Shown one piece after another: positions 1-8,755 of a stretch of DNA of 64,000 nt. The stretch comes from Bradyrhizobium sp. 200. GTDB lineage: Bacteria; Pseudomonadota; Alphaproteobacteria; Rhizobiales; Xanthobacteraceae. A program made the position numbers and the translations under genes. The stretch lies in NCBI RefSeq assembly GCF_023100945.1, contig NZ_CP064689.1, forward strand, positions 2,896,001 through 2,960,000, written 5' to 3'. Each line of letters begins with the position of its first letter. Position 1 is the stretch's first letter. The notes below the pieces were generated by a model. That model was given only the letters and a program-made list of their open reading frames with translations, had not been told where the DNA came from and did not search any database.

Positions 1-810
1 CATCAGGCCGATGCGCAGCTTGCGCGGCGACTTATCGAGTGTTTTCCAGTGAATGCTGCTGTCGGCCGGCAGGCTTGTGCCGTCGCGGCGGTCCGGCTTC
101 GCCAGCACGCACATCATCAGCGCGGCGTCGTCGACGGTGCGGGTCATCGGTCCTGCGACGCGGCCGACATAGGGCGGATCGACCGGAACGCGTCCAAAAC
201 TCGGCTTCAGCGCGACCAGCCCGCACCAGCAGGCCGGCAGCCGCACCGAGCCGCCGATATCGGTACCGAGATGCAGCGGGCCGTATCCGGCCGCGCCTGC
301 CGCGCCCGCGCCGGAGGAGGAGCCGCCGGGATTTTTGCTGAGGTCCCAGGGATTGCGGGTGAGGGGATGGAAACTGGAGAGGCCCGACGACAGCATGCCG
401 TAATCCGGCATCGTCGTCTTGGAGAAGATGATGGCGCCGGATTCACGCAGCCGCGCGGCGGGCGGCGCGTCCTTCTCGGCCGGCGTCAGTTTGACACTGG
501 CTGCACCCAGCGGGATCGGCTGGCCCTTGGTGGCGATATTGTCCTTGATGGTGACGGGCACGCCGTCGAGCGTTCCCGCGGGCTCGCCCTTCTGCCAGCG
601 GTCGGTCGAGACCTTTGCGGCAGCGCGTGCGCCCTCGGGGTCGAACAGATAAAGCGCCTTGATGTGCGGCTCCCACGCCGCGACATGCTCAATCACTTCC
701 TCCAGCACTTCCGATGGCGAGAACTGCTTGGCGCGATAGCCGGCGATCAGGTCGACGGCGGAAAGGTCATGCAGCGAGGTGATCTCTTCTTCGGCGGCTG
801 GTTTATGCAT
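1..810 (-). CDS. Amidase signature family amidase (C-terminus beyond window)
   Basis: This is the N-terminal ~270 residues of an amidase-signature enzyme that hydrolyses amides; the end lies left of position 1. The serine-rich stretch GGSSSGAGAAG, followed by GTDIGGSVRLPA, is the amidase signature with the nucleophile Ser and the cis-Ser, and the catalytic Lys is in VTIKDNIA. The chosen ATG at 810 gives MHKPAAEEE and overlaps the 3' end of the upstream M20 gene by 8 nt, so the two are probably translationally coupled. No signal peptide is visible, so it should be cytoplasmic. Its place in a peptidase and peptide-importer island suggests a role in degrading imported amides or short peptides; the substrate is inferred. 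Confidence 0.9.
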   Translation of the reverse strand, partial: MHKPAAEEEITSLHDLSAVDLIAGYRAKQFSPSEVLEEVIEHVAAWEPHIKALYLFDPEGARAAAKVSTDRWQKGEPAGTLDGVPVTIKDNIATKGQPIPLGAASVKLTPAEKDAPPAARLRESGAIIFSKTTMPDYGMLSSGLSSFHPLTRNPWDLSKNPGGSSSGAGAAGAAGYGPLHLGTDIGGSVRLPACWCGLVALKPSFGRVPVDPPYVGRVAGPMTRTVDDAALMMCVLAKPDRRDGTSLPADSSIHWKTLDKSPRKLRIGLM

Positions 811-1975
811 GCGAACCTACCGGGAGCCTGGTTTCGATGATGCGGGCGAACATGCTGGCGCCGATCGGCAGGATCTTGTCGTCGAGGAAATAGCCGGGAT
901 TGTGCACCGGCACCGAGCCGTCATGACCGATCCAGAAATAGGCGCCGGGGACTGCCTGCATCATGTCGGCGAAATCCTCGCTGCCCATCTTCGGCGTCGC
1001 CCGCGTGAACACATTGGCCGGATCGACCACGGTCTTCGCCACCGCCTCGACCACCCGCGACTGCTCCTCCTCGTTGACGAGCACGCTGAACGTGTCGCGG
1101 ATATCGGCCGTTATTTCGCACTGGTAGGTCGCGGCGATGCCCGCGCAGATCGTTCGCATGCGTTCGCGGATCAGGGCGCGCACGCCGTCGTCGAACGCGC
1201 GCACGGTGCCGCCGAGTCTGGCGTCGCCAGGGATCACGTTGTTTGCGGAGCCGGCATGAATCTGCGTGACCGACAACACCGCAGACTTCAAGGGATCGAC
1301 GTTGCGGCTGACGATGGTCTGCAGGGCTTGCGTCAGCGTCGTCGCGATGACCACGGCGTCCTTGGAGCGTTCGGGCATCGCGCCATGCGCGCCGTAGCCC
1401 TGGATGGTGATGTCGAAGAAATCGGCGCCGGCCATCGCCGGTCCCGGCAGGATCGCGATCTCGCCGTGGTTCAGGTCGGGCGCGTTGTGCAGCCCGTAGA
1501 CCTCGTCGCAGGGGAATTTCTCGAACAGGCCATCCTTGATCATGGCGCGCGCGCCGCCGAGGCCTTCCTCGGCGGGCTGGAAGATGAAGTGGACGGTGCC
1601 GTCGAAATTCTTCGTCTCCGCCAGATAGCGCGCGGTGCCGAGCAGCATCGTGGTGTGGCCGTCATGACCGCAGCCGTGGAAGCGGCCGGGAATCGTCGAG
1701 CGCCATTTCAGGTTGGTATTCTCTTCCATCGGCAGTGCGTCCATGTCGGCGCGCAAGCCGATGCGCTTGCCGCCGGTGCCCTTGCCCTTGAGCACGCCGA
1801 TCACGCCGGTGCCGCCGAGGCCGCGATGCACTTCGATGCCCCATCCCTTCAGTTTCTCCGCGACGATGCCGGAGGTACGCACTTCCTCGAAGCCGATCTC
1901 GGGATGGGCATGCAGATCGCGTCTGATCGCGGTGAGTTCGTCGGCATAGCCGTCGATGCGGTCGATGGTAGGCAT
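803..1975 (-). CDS. M20 family amidohydrolase (hippurate hydrolase / N-acyl amino acid amidohydrolase type)
   Basis: The 390-residue protein is a full-length M20D metallohydrolase of the kind that removes acyl groups from N-acyl amino acids. Visible metal and catalytic motifs in order are RRDLHAHPE near the start, HGCGHDGHT, QPAEEGLGGA, LHNAPDL, the dimerisation-domain segment GAHGAMPERSKDA, and the late MGSEDFADMM with VHNPGY. It has no signal peptide and is probably cytoplasmic with two divalent metals. It begins 5 nt after the stop of the M81 gene and overlaps the amidase start, so M81, M20 and amidase form one minus-strand operon. The precise substrate cannot be read from sequence. Confidence 0.93.
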   Translation of the reverse strand: MPTIDRIDGYADELTAIRRDLHAHPEIGFEEVRTSGIVAEKLKGWGIEVHRGLGGTGVIGVLKGKGTGGKRIGLRADMDALPMEENTNLKWRSTIPGRFHGCGHDGHTTMLLGTARYLAETKNFDGTVHFIFQPAEEGLGGARAMIKDGLFEKFPCDEVYGLHNAPDLNHGEIAILPGPAMAGADFFDITIQGYGAHGAMPERSKDAVVIATTLTQALQTIVSRNVDPLKSAVLSVTQIHAGSANNVIPGDARLGGTVRAFDDGVRALIRERMRTICAGIAATYQCEITADIRDTFSVLVNEEEQSRVVEAVAKTVVDPANVFTRATPKMGSEDFADMMQAVPGAYFWIGHDGSVPVHNPGYFLDDKILPIGASMFARIIETRLPVGSHA

Positions 1976-1980
1976 GTCTG

Positions 1981-3513
1981 TTATCCCGTGACTGGAGATG
2001 TTGAGCGAGCTTGGGCGGATGGGGTGAAAGCAGGGCCGTTCGGTTTGATGCGGATGCCCGGACGCAGCCGCGTCCAGGGCAATGCTGCCGTATCGGCCGG
2101 CATCGCGCCGGGCGCGGCGCAGATCAGAAGCTTTTCGGCAATCGGCTCGAAATCGGCGCGGAAATGCACCGAACTCTTGTTGACCAGGATTTTCTGTTCG
2201 GTCGGCTCGATGCCGACATAGCGGTACATCGCTTGGTCGGCGAGCTGCGCTTTGTAGGAGCCTACGACCACTCTGATGTCACCGATGCGCAGGCAGGCCG
2301 ACGGCCCCATATCCATGTCGCGTCCGCGATAATAGGGGCCGGACGCCACGAACTTGCCGTCGGACAGTTTTTCGACGACGAAAGCTTCCTTGTAGGGCGC
2401 GTCGCCAGGAATGCCGGACTTGCCGCCGAGATCCAGCGTGACCGTGGCGCCGACGCCGGCCGCATGGGCAGCTTTGGCCGATTGCGGATCGTAGATCACG
2501 CCGGTGGCACCGGAGGCCTTGTTGCGCACCAGGGCGCGCAGCATGCCCGTGGTGTCGGAATCGCCGCCGGCGCCGGGATTGTCCTGGGTGTCGGCGATGA
2601 TGATCGGCCTGGTCGCCGATTTTGCCAGCTCCATGGCGAGGCGCACGCCGTCATCGGGCGAATAGATGCGGCCGTCGAAATCCTCTTCGTGGCTCTCGAC
2701 GAGGGCTACGATCCTGTCGGCGGCGGCGTCAGCGTCGGCCTGCGTCCTTCCATAGGCAAACACGCTCGGCCCGCAATCCCTGAAATCCGCAGCCGGAAAG
2801 CCCGGCGCAAAAGACAGTGTCGGCACCGCGTCGCTTTCGAGCGCGGCGAGCTTTTCGTAGATCCCCCTGGTCGGCTGGTCGTTGGTGCATTGCCAGGAGA
2901 TCGGGATCAGGAACGGCAATTGCCGGAACGCTTTTGCAAAACGCGCCTTCGTCTTCAGCATCAGCGCGAGATGTCTTGCACAGGCGCGGCCGGTGTCGGC
3001 CATGTCGACGTGCGGGTAGGTACGGTAGGCAATGAGCGCATCCGCATGCTCCATCATCTCGGGCGAGACGTTGGCGTGGAGGTCGAGGCTGACGACCAAT
3101 GGCAAATCCTTGCCGATCACCTTGCGCACGCGGGCAAGCGTTTCGCCTTCGCCATCGTCGTAATGCTCGGTGACCATGGCGCCGTGCAGATCGAGATAGA
3201 CGGCATCGATCGGTCCGGCCGCAGCGATGCCGTCGACCATCTCCTTCATGATACGTTCGAAGGCATCCTTCGTGACATGCGCCGATGGGACCGCGGCCGC
3301 CGAGATCGTCGGGACCAACTCCCAGCCGTTGGCTTCGGCCGCCTCGACGAAGCCGGCCAGGCCGACATTGATCTTGCGCATGACCTTGAGCACGTCGGCG
3401 CCATGCGCCATCGACGGCCAGCCCCCGCCATGGACGAAATCGTCATAGGTCGCCTTGGTCGGCGCGAAGGTGTTGGTCTCGTGCAGAAAGGCGCCAACGG
3501 CGATGCGGGTCAT
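1981..3513 (-). CDS. M81 family metallopeptidase (MlrC/microcystinase C-like)
   Basis: This 510-residue protein begins MTRIAVGAFLHETNTF, the typical start of M81 peptidases. MlrC of microcystin degraders, which cleaves a linearised peptide, is the name-giving member. Conserved pieces include YLDLHGAMVTEHYDDGE and VVSLDLHANVSPEM in the N-terminal half (likely metal ligands) and IADTQDNPGAGGDSDTTGM in the middle. There is no signal peptide. It is the first gene of the M81-M20-amidase operon, with a 5-nt gap to the next gene. The link to microcystin is only family naming: most M81 genes in soil bacteria sit beside peptide or opine ABC importers, as here, so uptake and hydrolysis of an unusual peptide is the likelier job. 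Confidence 0.9.
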   Translation of the reverse strand: MTRIAVGAFLHETNTFAPTKATYDDFVHGGGWPSMAHGADVLKVMRKINVGLAGFVEAAEANGWELVPTISAAAVPSAHVTKDAFERIMKEMVDGIAAAGPIDAVYLDLHGAMVTEHYDDGEGETLARVRKVIGKDLPLVVSLDLHANVSPEMMEHADALIAYRTYPHVDMADTGRACARHLALMLKTKARFAKAFRQLPFLIPISWQCTNDQPTRGIYEKLAALESDAVPTLSFAPGFPAADFRDCGPSVFAYGRTQADADAAADRIVALVESHEEDFDGRIYSPDDGVRLAMELAKSATRPIIIADTQDNPGAGGDSDTTGMLRALVRNKASGATGVIYDPQSAKAAHAAGVGATVTLDLGGKSGIPGDAPYKEAFVVEKLSDGKFVASGPYYRGRDMDMGPSACLRIGDIRVVVGSYKAQLADQAMYRYVGIEPTEQKILVNKSSVHFRADFEPIAEKLLICAAPGAMPADTAALPWTRLRPGIRIKPNGPAFTPSAQARSTSPVTG

Positions 3514-3668
3514 TCAGTGTCTCGGCCAATGCTTTTCGTTGGGGGACGTTAAGCGTGACATCGTGGCAAGCGCAAGCCAGGGAGCAATTCCGTTTTGCAT
3601 GCCGCGTGGGCGTTAGCAATTGCCTAGAGCTCCGTCGTTGTGAGCAGCAAAGAGGCGAAGCTTACTCC

Positions 3669-3702
3669 GTCATTCCGGGTTCGCTTCGCGCCCCGGAATG
3701 AC
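3669..3702. repeat. Palindromic intergenic repeat (GTCATTCCGGG type)
   Basis: An 11-base arm GTCATTCCGGG at 3669-3679 is matched by its reverse complement CCCGGAATGAC at 3692-3702, with a 12-base spacer. It lies in the 208-base gap between the CPG2-like M20 gene and the M81 gene, both on the minus strand, so it may attenuate read-through or act as a processed stem-loop. I recognise this arm as common in Bradyrhizobium intergenic regions. Confidence 0.7.
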
Positions 3703-3721
3703 AACGGCGGCCGCGTGCCGC

Positions 3722-4852
3722 TCACGTCAGCGTCGCCAGCAAGCCCGCCATCAAACGGCCGCGCTCGGCCAAGCTGTCGACTTCGATATGTTCGTTGAGC
3801 GTATGCGCGTCGGCGCCACGAACACCCAAGCCATCGAGGGTGGGGATGCCCATCGCGCCCGTAAAATTGCCGTCGGAGCCGCCACCTGCACTGCCATGCG
3901 GCAGTTCGACGCCCAGGCTCCGTGCCACGTTGCGGGCCTGTTCATAGAGCGCCATCGTGCCGGCATCGGGTTCCCAGACCGGCCGGGTCACACCACGGGT
4001 GACCTTGAACGTGACATCATTGCTGGTTCGGGAAAGCGCGAGCATCCGCTCGACGCCGCGATCGAGGTCGGCCTGTCGTTTGGCCATGCTCAGCGCCTCG
4101 CCGGTGCAGGTGGTGGCAACGCAATTGACCCACTGGCCGCCATGCACGATGCCGACCGAGAAGGTGCAATCTTCAGTCGTCATGCCGTCGATGGCGATAA
4201 TCTGGCGTGCCATCTCGCGGATCGCGGAACGGCCGGAGGAAAGCGTGGCGCCGGCATGGCTCGGCTTGCCGATGGCTTCGAGGTTGAAGCGCGCAATTGC
4301 GTAACGTCCGGTGACGACGCCGTTGTTGAGCCGGCCGGGCTCGGGCACCAGCACGTATTTGTTGCGGGCGGCTTCTGCCTCGATGATGTCGCGGGTCGAC
4401 GGCGTGCCGACTTCCTCATCCGGCGTGAACAGCACGGTGATCGGCAGCGGCGTCGTGAACGCGGCGCGGGCCAGTTGCCGGATGGCTTCGAGGGTGAGGT
4501 AATTGCCGCCCTTCATGTCGAAGATGCCCGGACCGTAGCATTTGTTGCCTTCGCGCCGCCATGCCAGCTTTTCCAGCGTGCCGACGGGATGGACGGTATC
4601 GAGATGACCCGCGATCAGAATGCCGGGTTCGCCCTGCTTCGGATGAGGGAAGCGCGCGCGGACGCAGCCGGCAAAACCCTGCCGTCCGGCGATGCGTTCG
4701 ATGGTCGCACCCATGATGGCCATCTCGCGCGCCGCAACATCGAGCATGCGGTCGACCGCACGCGCGTCCCAGGTGGGGCTTTCGCATTCGACCCAGGCCC
4801 GCAACCCCTGCAGCATGGTCTCGGAATCGAAGGGAAGGTTGGCAGGATTCAT
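3722..4852 (-). CDS. M20 family metallopeptidase (glutamate carboxypeptidase / CPG2-like)
   Basis: The 376-residue protein matches M20A exopeptidases such as carboxypeptidase G2. Motifs in order are LIAGHLDTVHPVG (metal His and Asp, catalytic Asp), GPGIFDMKGG (bridging Asp), TPDEEVGTPSTR (catalytic Glu pair), PSHAGATLSSGRSA (dimerisation domain) and GGGSDGNFTGAMGIPTLDG with a final NEHIEVDSL His-Glu. No signal peptide is seen, although some CPG2 enzymes are exported. The start at 4852 has the Shine-Dalgarno GGGAGG a few bases upstream. It is the closest minus-strand gene to the divergent ABC importer, suggesting it trims imported peptides or N-acyl glutamates. A 208-base gap with a palindrome separates it from the M81 operon. 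Confidence 0.92.
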   Translation of the reverse strand: MNPANLPFDSETMLQGLRAWVECESPTWDARAVDRMLDVAAREMAIMGATIERIAGRQGFAGCVRARFPHPKQGEPGILIAGHLDTVHPVGTLEKLAWRREGNKCYGPGIFDMKGGNYLTLEAIRQLARAAFTTPLPITVLFTPDEEVGTPSTRDIIEAEAARNKYVLVPEPGRLNNGVVTGRYAIARFNLEAIGKPSHAGATLSSGRSAIREMARQIIAIDGMTTEDCTFSVGIVHGGQWVNCVATTCTGEALSMAKRQADLDRGVERMLALSRTSNDVTFKVTRGVTRPVWEPDAGTMALYEQARNVARSLGVELPHGSAGGGSDGNFTGAMGIPTLDGLGVRGADAHTLNEHIEVDSLAERGRLMAGLLATLT

Positions 4853-5255
4853 GATGGGTCCTCCCGGTTAAGCCGGAATGTTTGGGTTCAGTGTGGGCCC
4901 TTTACGAGAAGGACCGGCGGCGAATTTGTAAAGGGAAAACATGGCGCGTTCGGACCTTCCCGGTGCGAGGCAGGGCACCGGCAATTCTGGCATCATTCTT
5001 GATTGTAGACTTTTGAGGGGGCGTGTTGGTGGAGCCGAACCAGGGCTGCAATCCATCCGGCGGCCGGCGAAAGCTGGCCGCGGAGGACCTGTCTGGAGGG
5101 CTGTCCTGATTTCTGCCTGAGCGTCGGCGTCACCAGTGTCGTCGGGTCAAAAGGGTGTTGTGAAGCTGAATATCGACCCTATAGTCCGATGAGAAATTGG
5201 GCAGGGGCCTGAACAATAGGCGTTCGGGCGTTGAGACGACAATGGAGACGAAGGA
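4853..5255. other. Intergenic region between divergent peptidase and ABC importer genes
   Basis: This 403-base divergent region must hold the promoters for the minus-strand CPG2-like gene and the plus-strand importer operon. I see a plausible sigma70-like promoter toward the importer at 5158-5185 and no credible coding sequence. No regulator gene is encoded here; a regulator for the island may lie left of the window. Confidence 0.6.
5158..5185 (+). promoter_or_regulatory. Possible sigma70-type promoter of the peptide importer operon
   Basis: TTGTGA at 5158-5163 and TATAGT at 5180-5185 are separated by 16 bases and sit about 70 bases before the start codon of the binding-protein gene. The -10 hexamer matches the consensus at five of six positions and the -35 at four of six. 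No start-site data support it. Confidence 0.35.
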
Positions 5256-6836
5256 ATGAATGTGTTCAGAAAAGCAATTCTTGCTGCGACTTGCGTTGGC
5301 AGCCTCGTGGTCGCGGCAGCACCGGCGCTTGCCCAGACTACGTTGCGCGCCGTCATGCATTCGGATCTGAAGATTCTGGATCCGATCTGGACCACGGCCT
5401 ACATCGTCCGCAACCACGGTTACATGATCTACGACACGCTGCTCGCGCAGGATGAAAAAGGCGAGATCAAGCCGCAGATGGTAGAGAAATACGAAGCCGC
5501 GGCGGACGGCAAGGGCTACACCTTCACGCTGCGCGACGGCCTGCTGTGGCACGATGGCAAGCCGGTGACGTCGGAAGACTGCATCGCCTCGATCAAGCGC
5601 TGGGCAGTCAAGGACTCGCTCGGTCAGAAGATGATGACCTTCGTCGACTCTATCGACGCGGTCGATGCCAAGACCTTCACCATCAAGCTCAAGGAACCGA
5701 CCGGCCTCGTGCTGCTTGGCCTGTCCAAGCCGTCGTCCAACGTGCCGTTCATGATGCCCAAGCGCGTCGCCGAGACTGACCCCAACAAGCAGATCGAGGA
5801 TTTCACGGGATCGGGACCCTTTGTCTTCGTCAAGGATGAGTGGAAACCAGGTGACAAGACCGTCTACATCAAGTTCGACAAGTACAAGCCGCGCGCCGAG
5901 CCGGCCTCGGGTCTTGCCGGCGGCAAGGTCGTCAAGGTGGATCGCGTCGAGTGGCGCGCCATTTCCGACGCGCAGCAAGCGGTCAACGCGCTGCAAAAGG
6001 GCGAGATCGATTACATCGAGCAGCCCAGCCATGATCTCCTGGGCGGCTTGAAGAAGGATACCAACATCTCGATCATCGAGGTGCCGCAAATCAAGGCGCA
6101 GTACGTCTTCCGTCCGAACCACCTGCACAAGCCGTTCGACAACCCGAAGGTCCGCCAGGCGCTGTGGTACGCGTTCAATCAGGAAGACTTCCTGATGGCG
6201 ACCATTGGTGACGAGAACTATATCAAGACGTGCAAGGCCCTGTTCGTCTGCGATTCCCAGTTCGGGACGACCAAGGGAACGGATGCAATTCTCACTTCGA
6301 ACGCCAAGAAGTCGCAGGAACTCCTGAAGGAAGCCGGCTATGACGGCACGCCCGTGCTGCTGATGCATTCCACCGACCTGAAGGTTCTGACCAATCTCGC
6401 GCCGGTGGCGAAATCACTGATGGAAAAAGGCGGCTTCAAGGTCGACATGCAGTCGATGGACTGGCAGACCCTTGTTGCGCGCCGCTCCAAGAAGGATCCT
6501 CCGAGCGCCGGTGGCTGGAATGCCTTCCTGACGGCCTGGATCACGGCCGACGTGATGAATCCGGTTTCCGCCGCCTATGTGAATTCGGGCTGCGAAAAGG
6601 CGTCGTTCGGTTGGCCCTGCGATGCAGAGATGGAGAAGCTGCGCGACGAATTCGCGCGCTCAACCGATCTGGCCAAGCAGAAGGAGATCGCGGAAGCGGT
6701 CCAGAAGCGCAATATCGAGATCACGGCCATGATCCCGGTCGGTGAGTACATTACACCGATTGCCATTCGCAAGAACGTCAAGGGGCTCTTGATGGCGCCG
6801 GTGCCGGTGCATTGGAACATCGAAGTCACGAAGTGA
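5256..6836 (+). CDS. ABC transporter substrate-binding protein (peptide/nickel/opine SBP_bac_5 family)
   Basis: The 526-residue protein has a clear Sec signal peptide with a likely cleavage after ALA at about residue 26, so the mature protein is periplasmic. The body is a cluster-C binding protein of the DppA/OppA type: it contains the dipeptide-binding lobe pattern (LRDGLLWHDGKPVTSEDC, FTGSGPFVF, NPKVRQALWYAFNQ). The start at 5256 is preceded by GGAGACGAAGGA. It heads an operon of two permeases and a fused ATPase, and a stem-loop follows it immediately. With the neighbouring peptidases the likely ligand is a short or modified peptide; this is inferred from context. Confidence 0.93.
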   Translation: MNVFRKAILAATCVGSLVVAAAPALAQTTLRAVMHSDLKILDPIWTTAYIVRNHGYMIYDTLLAQDEKGEIKPQMVEKYEAAADGKGYTFTLRDGLLWHDGKPVTSEDCIASIKRWAVKDSLGQKMMTFVDSIDAVDAKTFTIKLKEPTGLVLLGLSKPSSNVPFMMPKRVAETDPNKQIEDFTGSGPFVFVKDEWKPGDKTVYIKFDKYKPRAEPASGLAGGKVVKVDRVEWRAISDAQQAVNALQKGEIDYIEQPSHDLLGGLKKDTNISIIEVPQIKAQYVFRPNHLHKPFDNPKVRQALWYAFNQEDFLMATIGDENYIKTCKALFVCDSQFGTTKGTDAILTSNAKKSQELLKEAGYDGTPVLLMHSTDLKVLTNLAPVAKSLMEKGGFKVDMQSMDWQTLVARRSKKDPPSAGGWNAFLTAWITADVMNPVSAAYVNSGCEKASFGWPCDAEMEKLRDEFARSTDLAKQKEIAEAVQKRNIEITAMIPVGEYITPIAIRKNVKGLLMAPVPVHWNIEVTK

Positions 6837-6847
6837 TGTGAAGGAAG

Positions 6848-6877
6848 CGGGCGGCTTGCCGCCGCCCGTTTCGTTTC
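6848..6877 (+). terminator. Stem-loop after the binding-protein gene (attenuator or mRNA stabiliser)
   Basis: CGGGCGGC at 6848-6855 pairs perfectly with GCCGCCCG at 6861-6868 around a 5-base loop, and is followed by TTTCGTTTC. It lies in the 53-base gap between the binding-protein and first permease genes. Such a partial terminator commonly keeps binding-protein mRNA more abundant than permease mRNA. Confidence 0.7.
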
Positions 6878-6889
6878 GGGGATCTACCT

Positions 6890-7831
6890 ATGTATGGCTA
6901 CTTCTTCCGGCGATTGCTCGGCACGGTCCCCGTGATGCTGGTGGTCGCGGTTTTCATCTTCCTGATGCTGCGGCTGACCCCGTCCGACCCGGCGGCAGTC
7001 ATCGCCGGCGACAATGCCACCACCGAACAGGTGGCGCAGATCCGCAGCCAGCTCGGCCTCGACCGGCCGATGATCGAGCAGTTCGTGATCTGGTCGGGCC
7101 GAGTGCTGACCGGTAATTTCGGCGAAAGCTTCTTCTTCAAGAAGACGGTGGCCGCGCTGATCGGCGAGCGGATCGAGCCGACCCTGTCGCTCGCCTTGTT
7201 CACGATCCTGATTGCGGTGCTTGTCGCTGTTCCGCTCGGCGTACTGGCGGCGCACCGGCACGGTTCGTGGATCGACCGCATCGTGATGGGCTTTTCGGTG
7301 CTCGGCTTTTCCGTGCCCGTGTTCGTGATCGGCTATCTCCTGATCTATTTGTTCGCGGTCTATTTGAACTGGCTGCCAGTGCAGGGCTATCAGCGAATCT
7401 CGGAGGGGGTTGGCGGCTGGGTGCAGCGGCTGATCCTGCCGTCGGTGACCTTGTCAGTGATCTATATCGCGCTGATCGCGCGCATGACGCGCACCAGCGT
7501 GCTGGAAGTGCTGTCGGAAGACTATATCCGTACCGCGCGGGCCAAGGGACAGTCCGAGCGAAAGGTGCTGTTCCGCCACGCGCTGCGCAATGCGGCGGTA
7601 CCGATCGTCACGGTGATCGGCCTCGGCGTGGCTCTGCTGATCGGCGGCGTCGTTGTGACCGAAAGCGTATTCACGATTCCCGGCCTTGGCAGGCTCACAG
7701 TCGACGCGGTGCTGGCGCGCGATTATCCGACGATCCAGGCCGTGATCCTGCTGTTCTCGTTCGTCTATGTCATGATCAACCTGTCGGTCGACATGATCTA
7801 CACCGTTCTCGATCCCAGGATCCGCTACTGA
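6890..7831 (+). CDS. ABC transporter permease (DppB/OppB type)
   Basis: The 313-residue inner-membrane protein starts MYGYFFRRLLGTVPVM, the usual N-terminus of DppB-type permeases, followed by a periplasmic loop with LGLDRPMIEQ and then several membrane helices. The cytoplasmic EAA loop that contacts the ATPase is visible around DYIRTARAKGQSERKV. Length fits the family (305-340). Its TGA overlaps the ATG of the second permease by one base (TGATG at 7829-7833), indicating translational coupling. Confidence 0.93.
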   Translation: MYGYFFRRLLGTVPVMLVVAVFIFLMLRLTPSDPAAVIAGDNATTEQVAQIRSQLGLDRPMIEQFVIWSGRVLTGNFGESFFFKKTVAALIGERIEPTLSLALFTILIAVLVAVPLGVLAAHRHGSWIDRIVMGFSVLGFSVPVFVIGYLLIYLFAVYLNWLPVQGYQRISEGVGGWVQRLILPSVTLSVIYIALIARMTRTSVLEVLSEDYIRTARAKGQSERKVLFRHALRNAAVPIVTVIGLGVALLIGGVVVTESVFTIPGLGRLTVDAVLARDYPTIQAVILLFSFVYVMINLSVDMIYTVLDPRIRY

Positions 7832-8754
7832 TGGCCGACGCGACGATCCTCGAACCCGTACTGCCGGCCAGCCCGGGCAAGCCTGCAGCGTATCGCAAAT
7901 TGCTGCGCAACCCGGGCGTGGCGTTCGGCGCCGCCGTCATTACGGTCGTATTGCTGATGGGGCTGTTGGCGCCCTGGCTCGGAACCATCGATCCGACCGC
8001 GATCAGCCCGATCGCGCGGAACAAGGTGCCCGGCGCGGAAATCACGATGCGGACGGACACCGGCGAACGCATCAAGATGATCGCCAAGTTCGGCACGGAC
8101 AGCCTGGGACGTGACGTCTACAGCCGCGTGGTCTATGGCGCGCGCGTCTCGCTCTTTGTCGGCATCACGGTAGCACTGATCAGCGTCGCCTGTGGCCTGT
8201 TCATCGGTCTGCTCGCCGGCTTCTTCCGTATTCTCGACGCGGTCATCATGCGCATCATGGACGGGCTGATGGCGATTCCGGCCATCCTGCTGGCGATCGC
8301 CATGGTGTCGCTGTTCCGCTCCAGCGTGTGGACGGTGATCATCGCCATCACGGTTCCGCAGATTCCAGGCGTGGTCCGACTCGTGCGCTCCATCGTGCTC
8401 AGCGTGCGCGAGGAACCCTATGTCGAGGCGGCGGTGACGCTCGGCACTTCGACCCCGAAACTGCTGTGGCGGCATGTGTTGCCCAACACGATCGCGCCCA
8501 TGATCGTGCAGGGCACGTTCATTTGCGCGTCCGCTATCCTCATCGAAGCTATCCTGTCCTTCCTAGGCATCGGCGTGCCGCCGGAGGTGCCGACCTGGGG
8601 CAACATCATGGCCGAGGGCCGCCAGGTGTTCAGCCTGTATCCGCACAACATCATCTATCCCGGCGTGTGCCTTGCGCTGACGATCCTGGCTGTCAACGTT
8701 CTTGGCGACGGCTTGCGCGATACGCTCGATCCCAAAATGGCGAAGCGGGTGTGA
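7831..8754 (+). CDS. ABC transporter permease (DppC/OppC type)
   Basis: This 307-residue permease begins MADATILEPVLPASPGKP and has the DppC layout: one N-terminal membrane helix (VITVVLLMGLLAPWLG), a periplasmic loop ending FGTDSLGRDVYSRVVYGARVS, then a five-helix domain. The EAA loop is EEPYVEAAVTLGTSTPKLL. The start at 7831 is fixed by the one-base overlap with the preceding stop. It pairs with the DppB-type permease to form the membrane channel of the importer. Confidence 0.93.
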   Translation: MADATILEPVLPASPGKPAAYRKLLRNPGVAFGAAVITVVLLMGLLAPWLGTIDPTAISPIARNKVPGAEITMRTDTGERIKMIAKFGTDSLGRDVYSRVVYGARVSLFVGITVALISVACGLFIGLLAGFFRILDAVIMRIMDGLMAIPAILLAIAMVSLFRSSVWTVIIAITVPQIPGVVRLVRSIVLSVREEPYVEAAVTLGTSTPKLLWRHVLPNTIAPMIVQGTFICASAILIEAILSFLGIGVPPEVPTWGNIMAEGRQVFSLYPHNIIYPGVCLALTILAVNVLGDGLRDTLDPKMAKRV

Positions 8755-8755
8755 T

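Noticed and set aside
779..2221. A 480-codon plus-strand open frame over the M20 and M81 genes
   Set aside because: It is antisense to two genes with clear catalytic motifs, has no family signature and reads as Arg/His/Gly-rich, as expected for the opposite strand of GC-rich coding DNA.
1981..3513. Microcystin degradation gene cluster
   Set aside because: MlrA, MlrB and MlrD are not seen; M81 proteins are widespread and the name alone does not support this pathway.
2011..3552. A 513-codon plus-strand open frame opposite the M81 gene
   Set aside because: It is the antisense shadow of the MlrC-like gene and lacks a ribosome site and any recognisable domain.
5130..6368. A 412-codon minus-strand open frame over the binding-protein gene
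   Set aside because: It is antisense to a protein with a signal peptide and full family fold; its composition is typical of a shadow frame.
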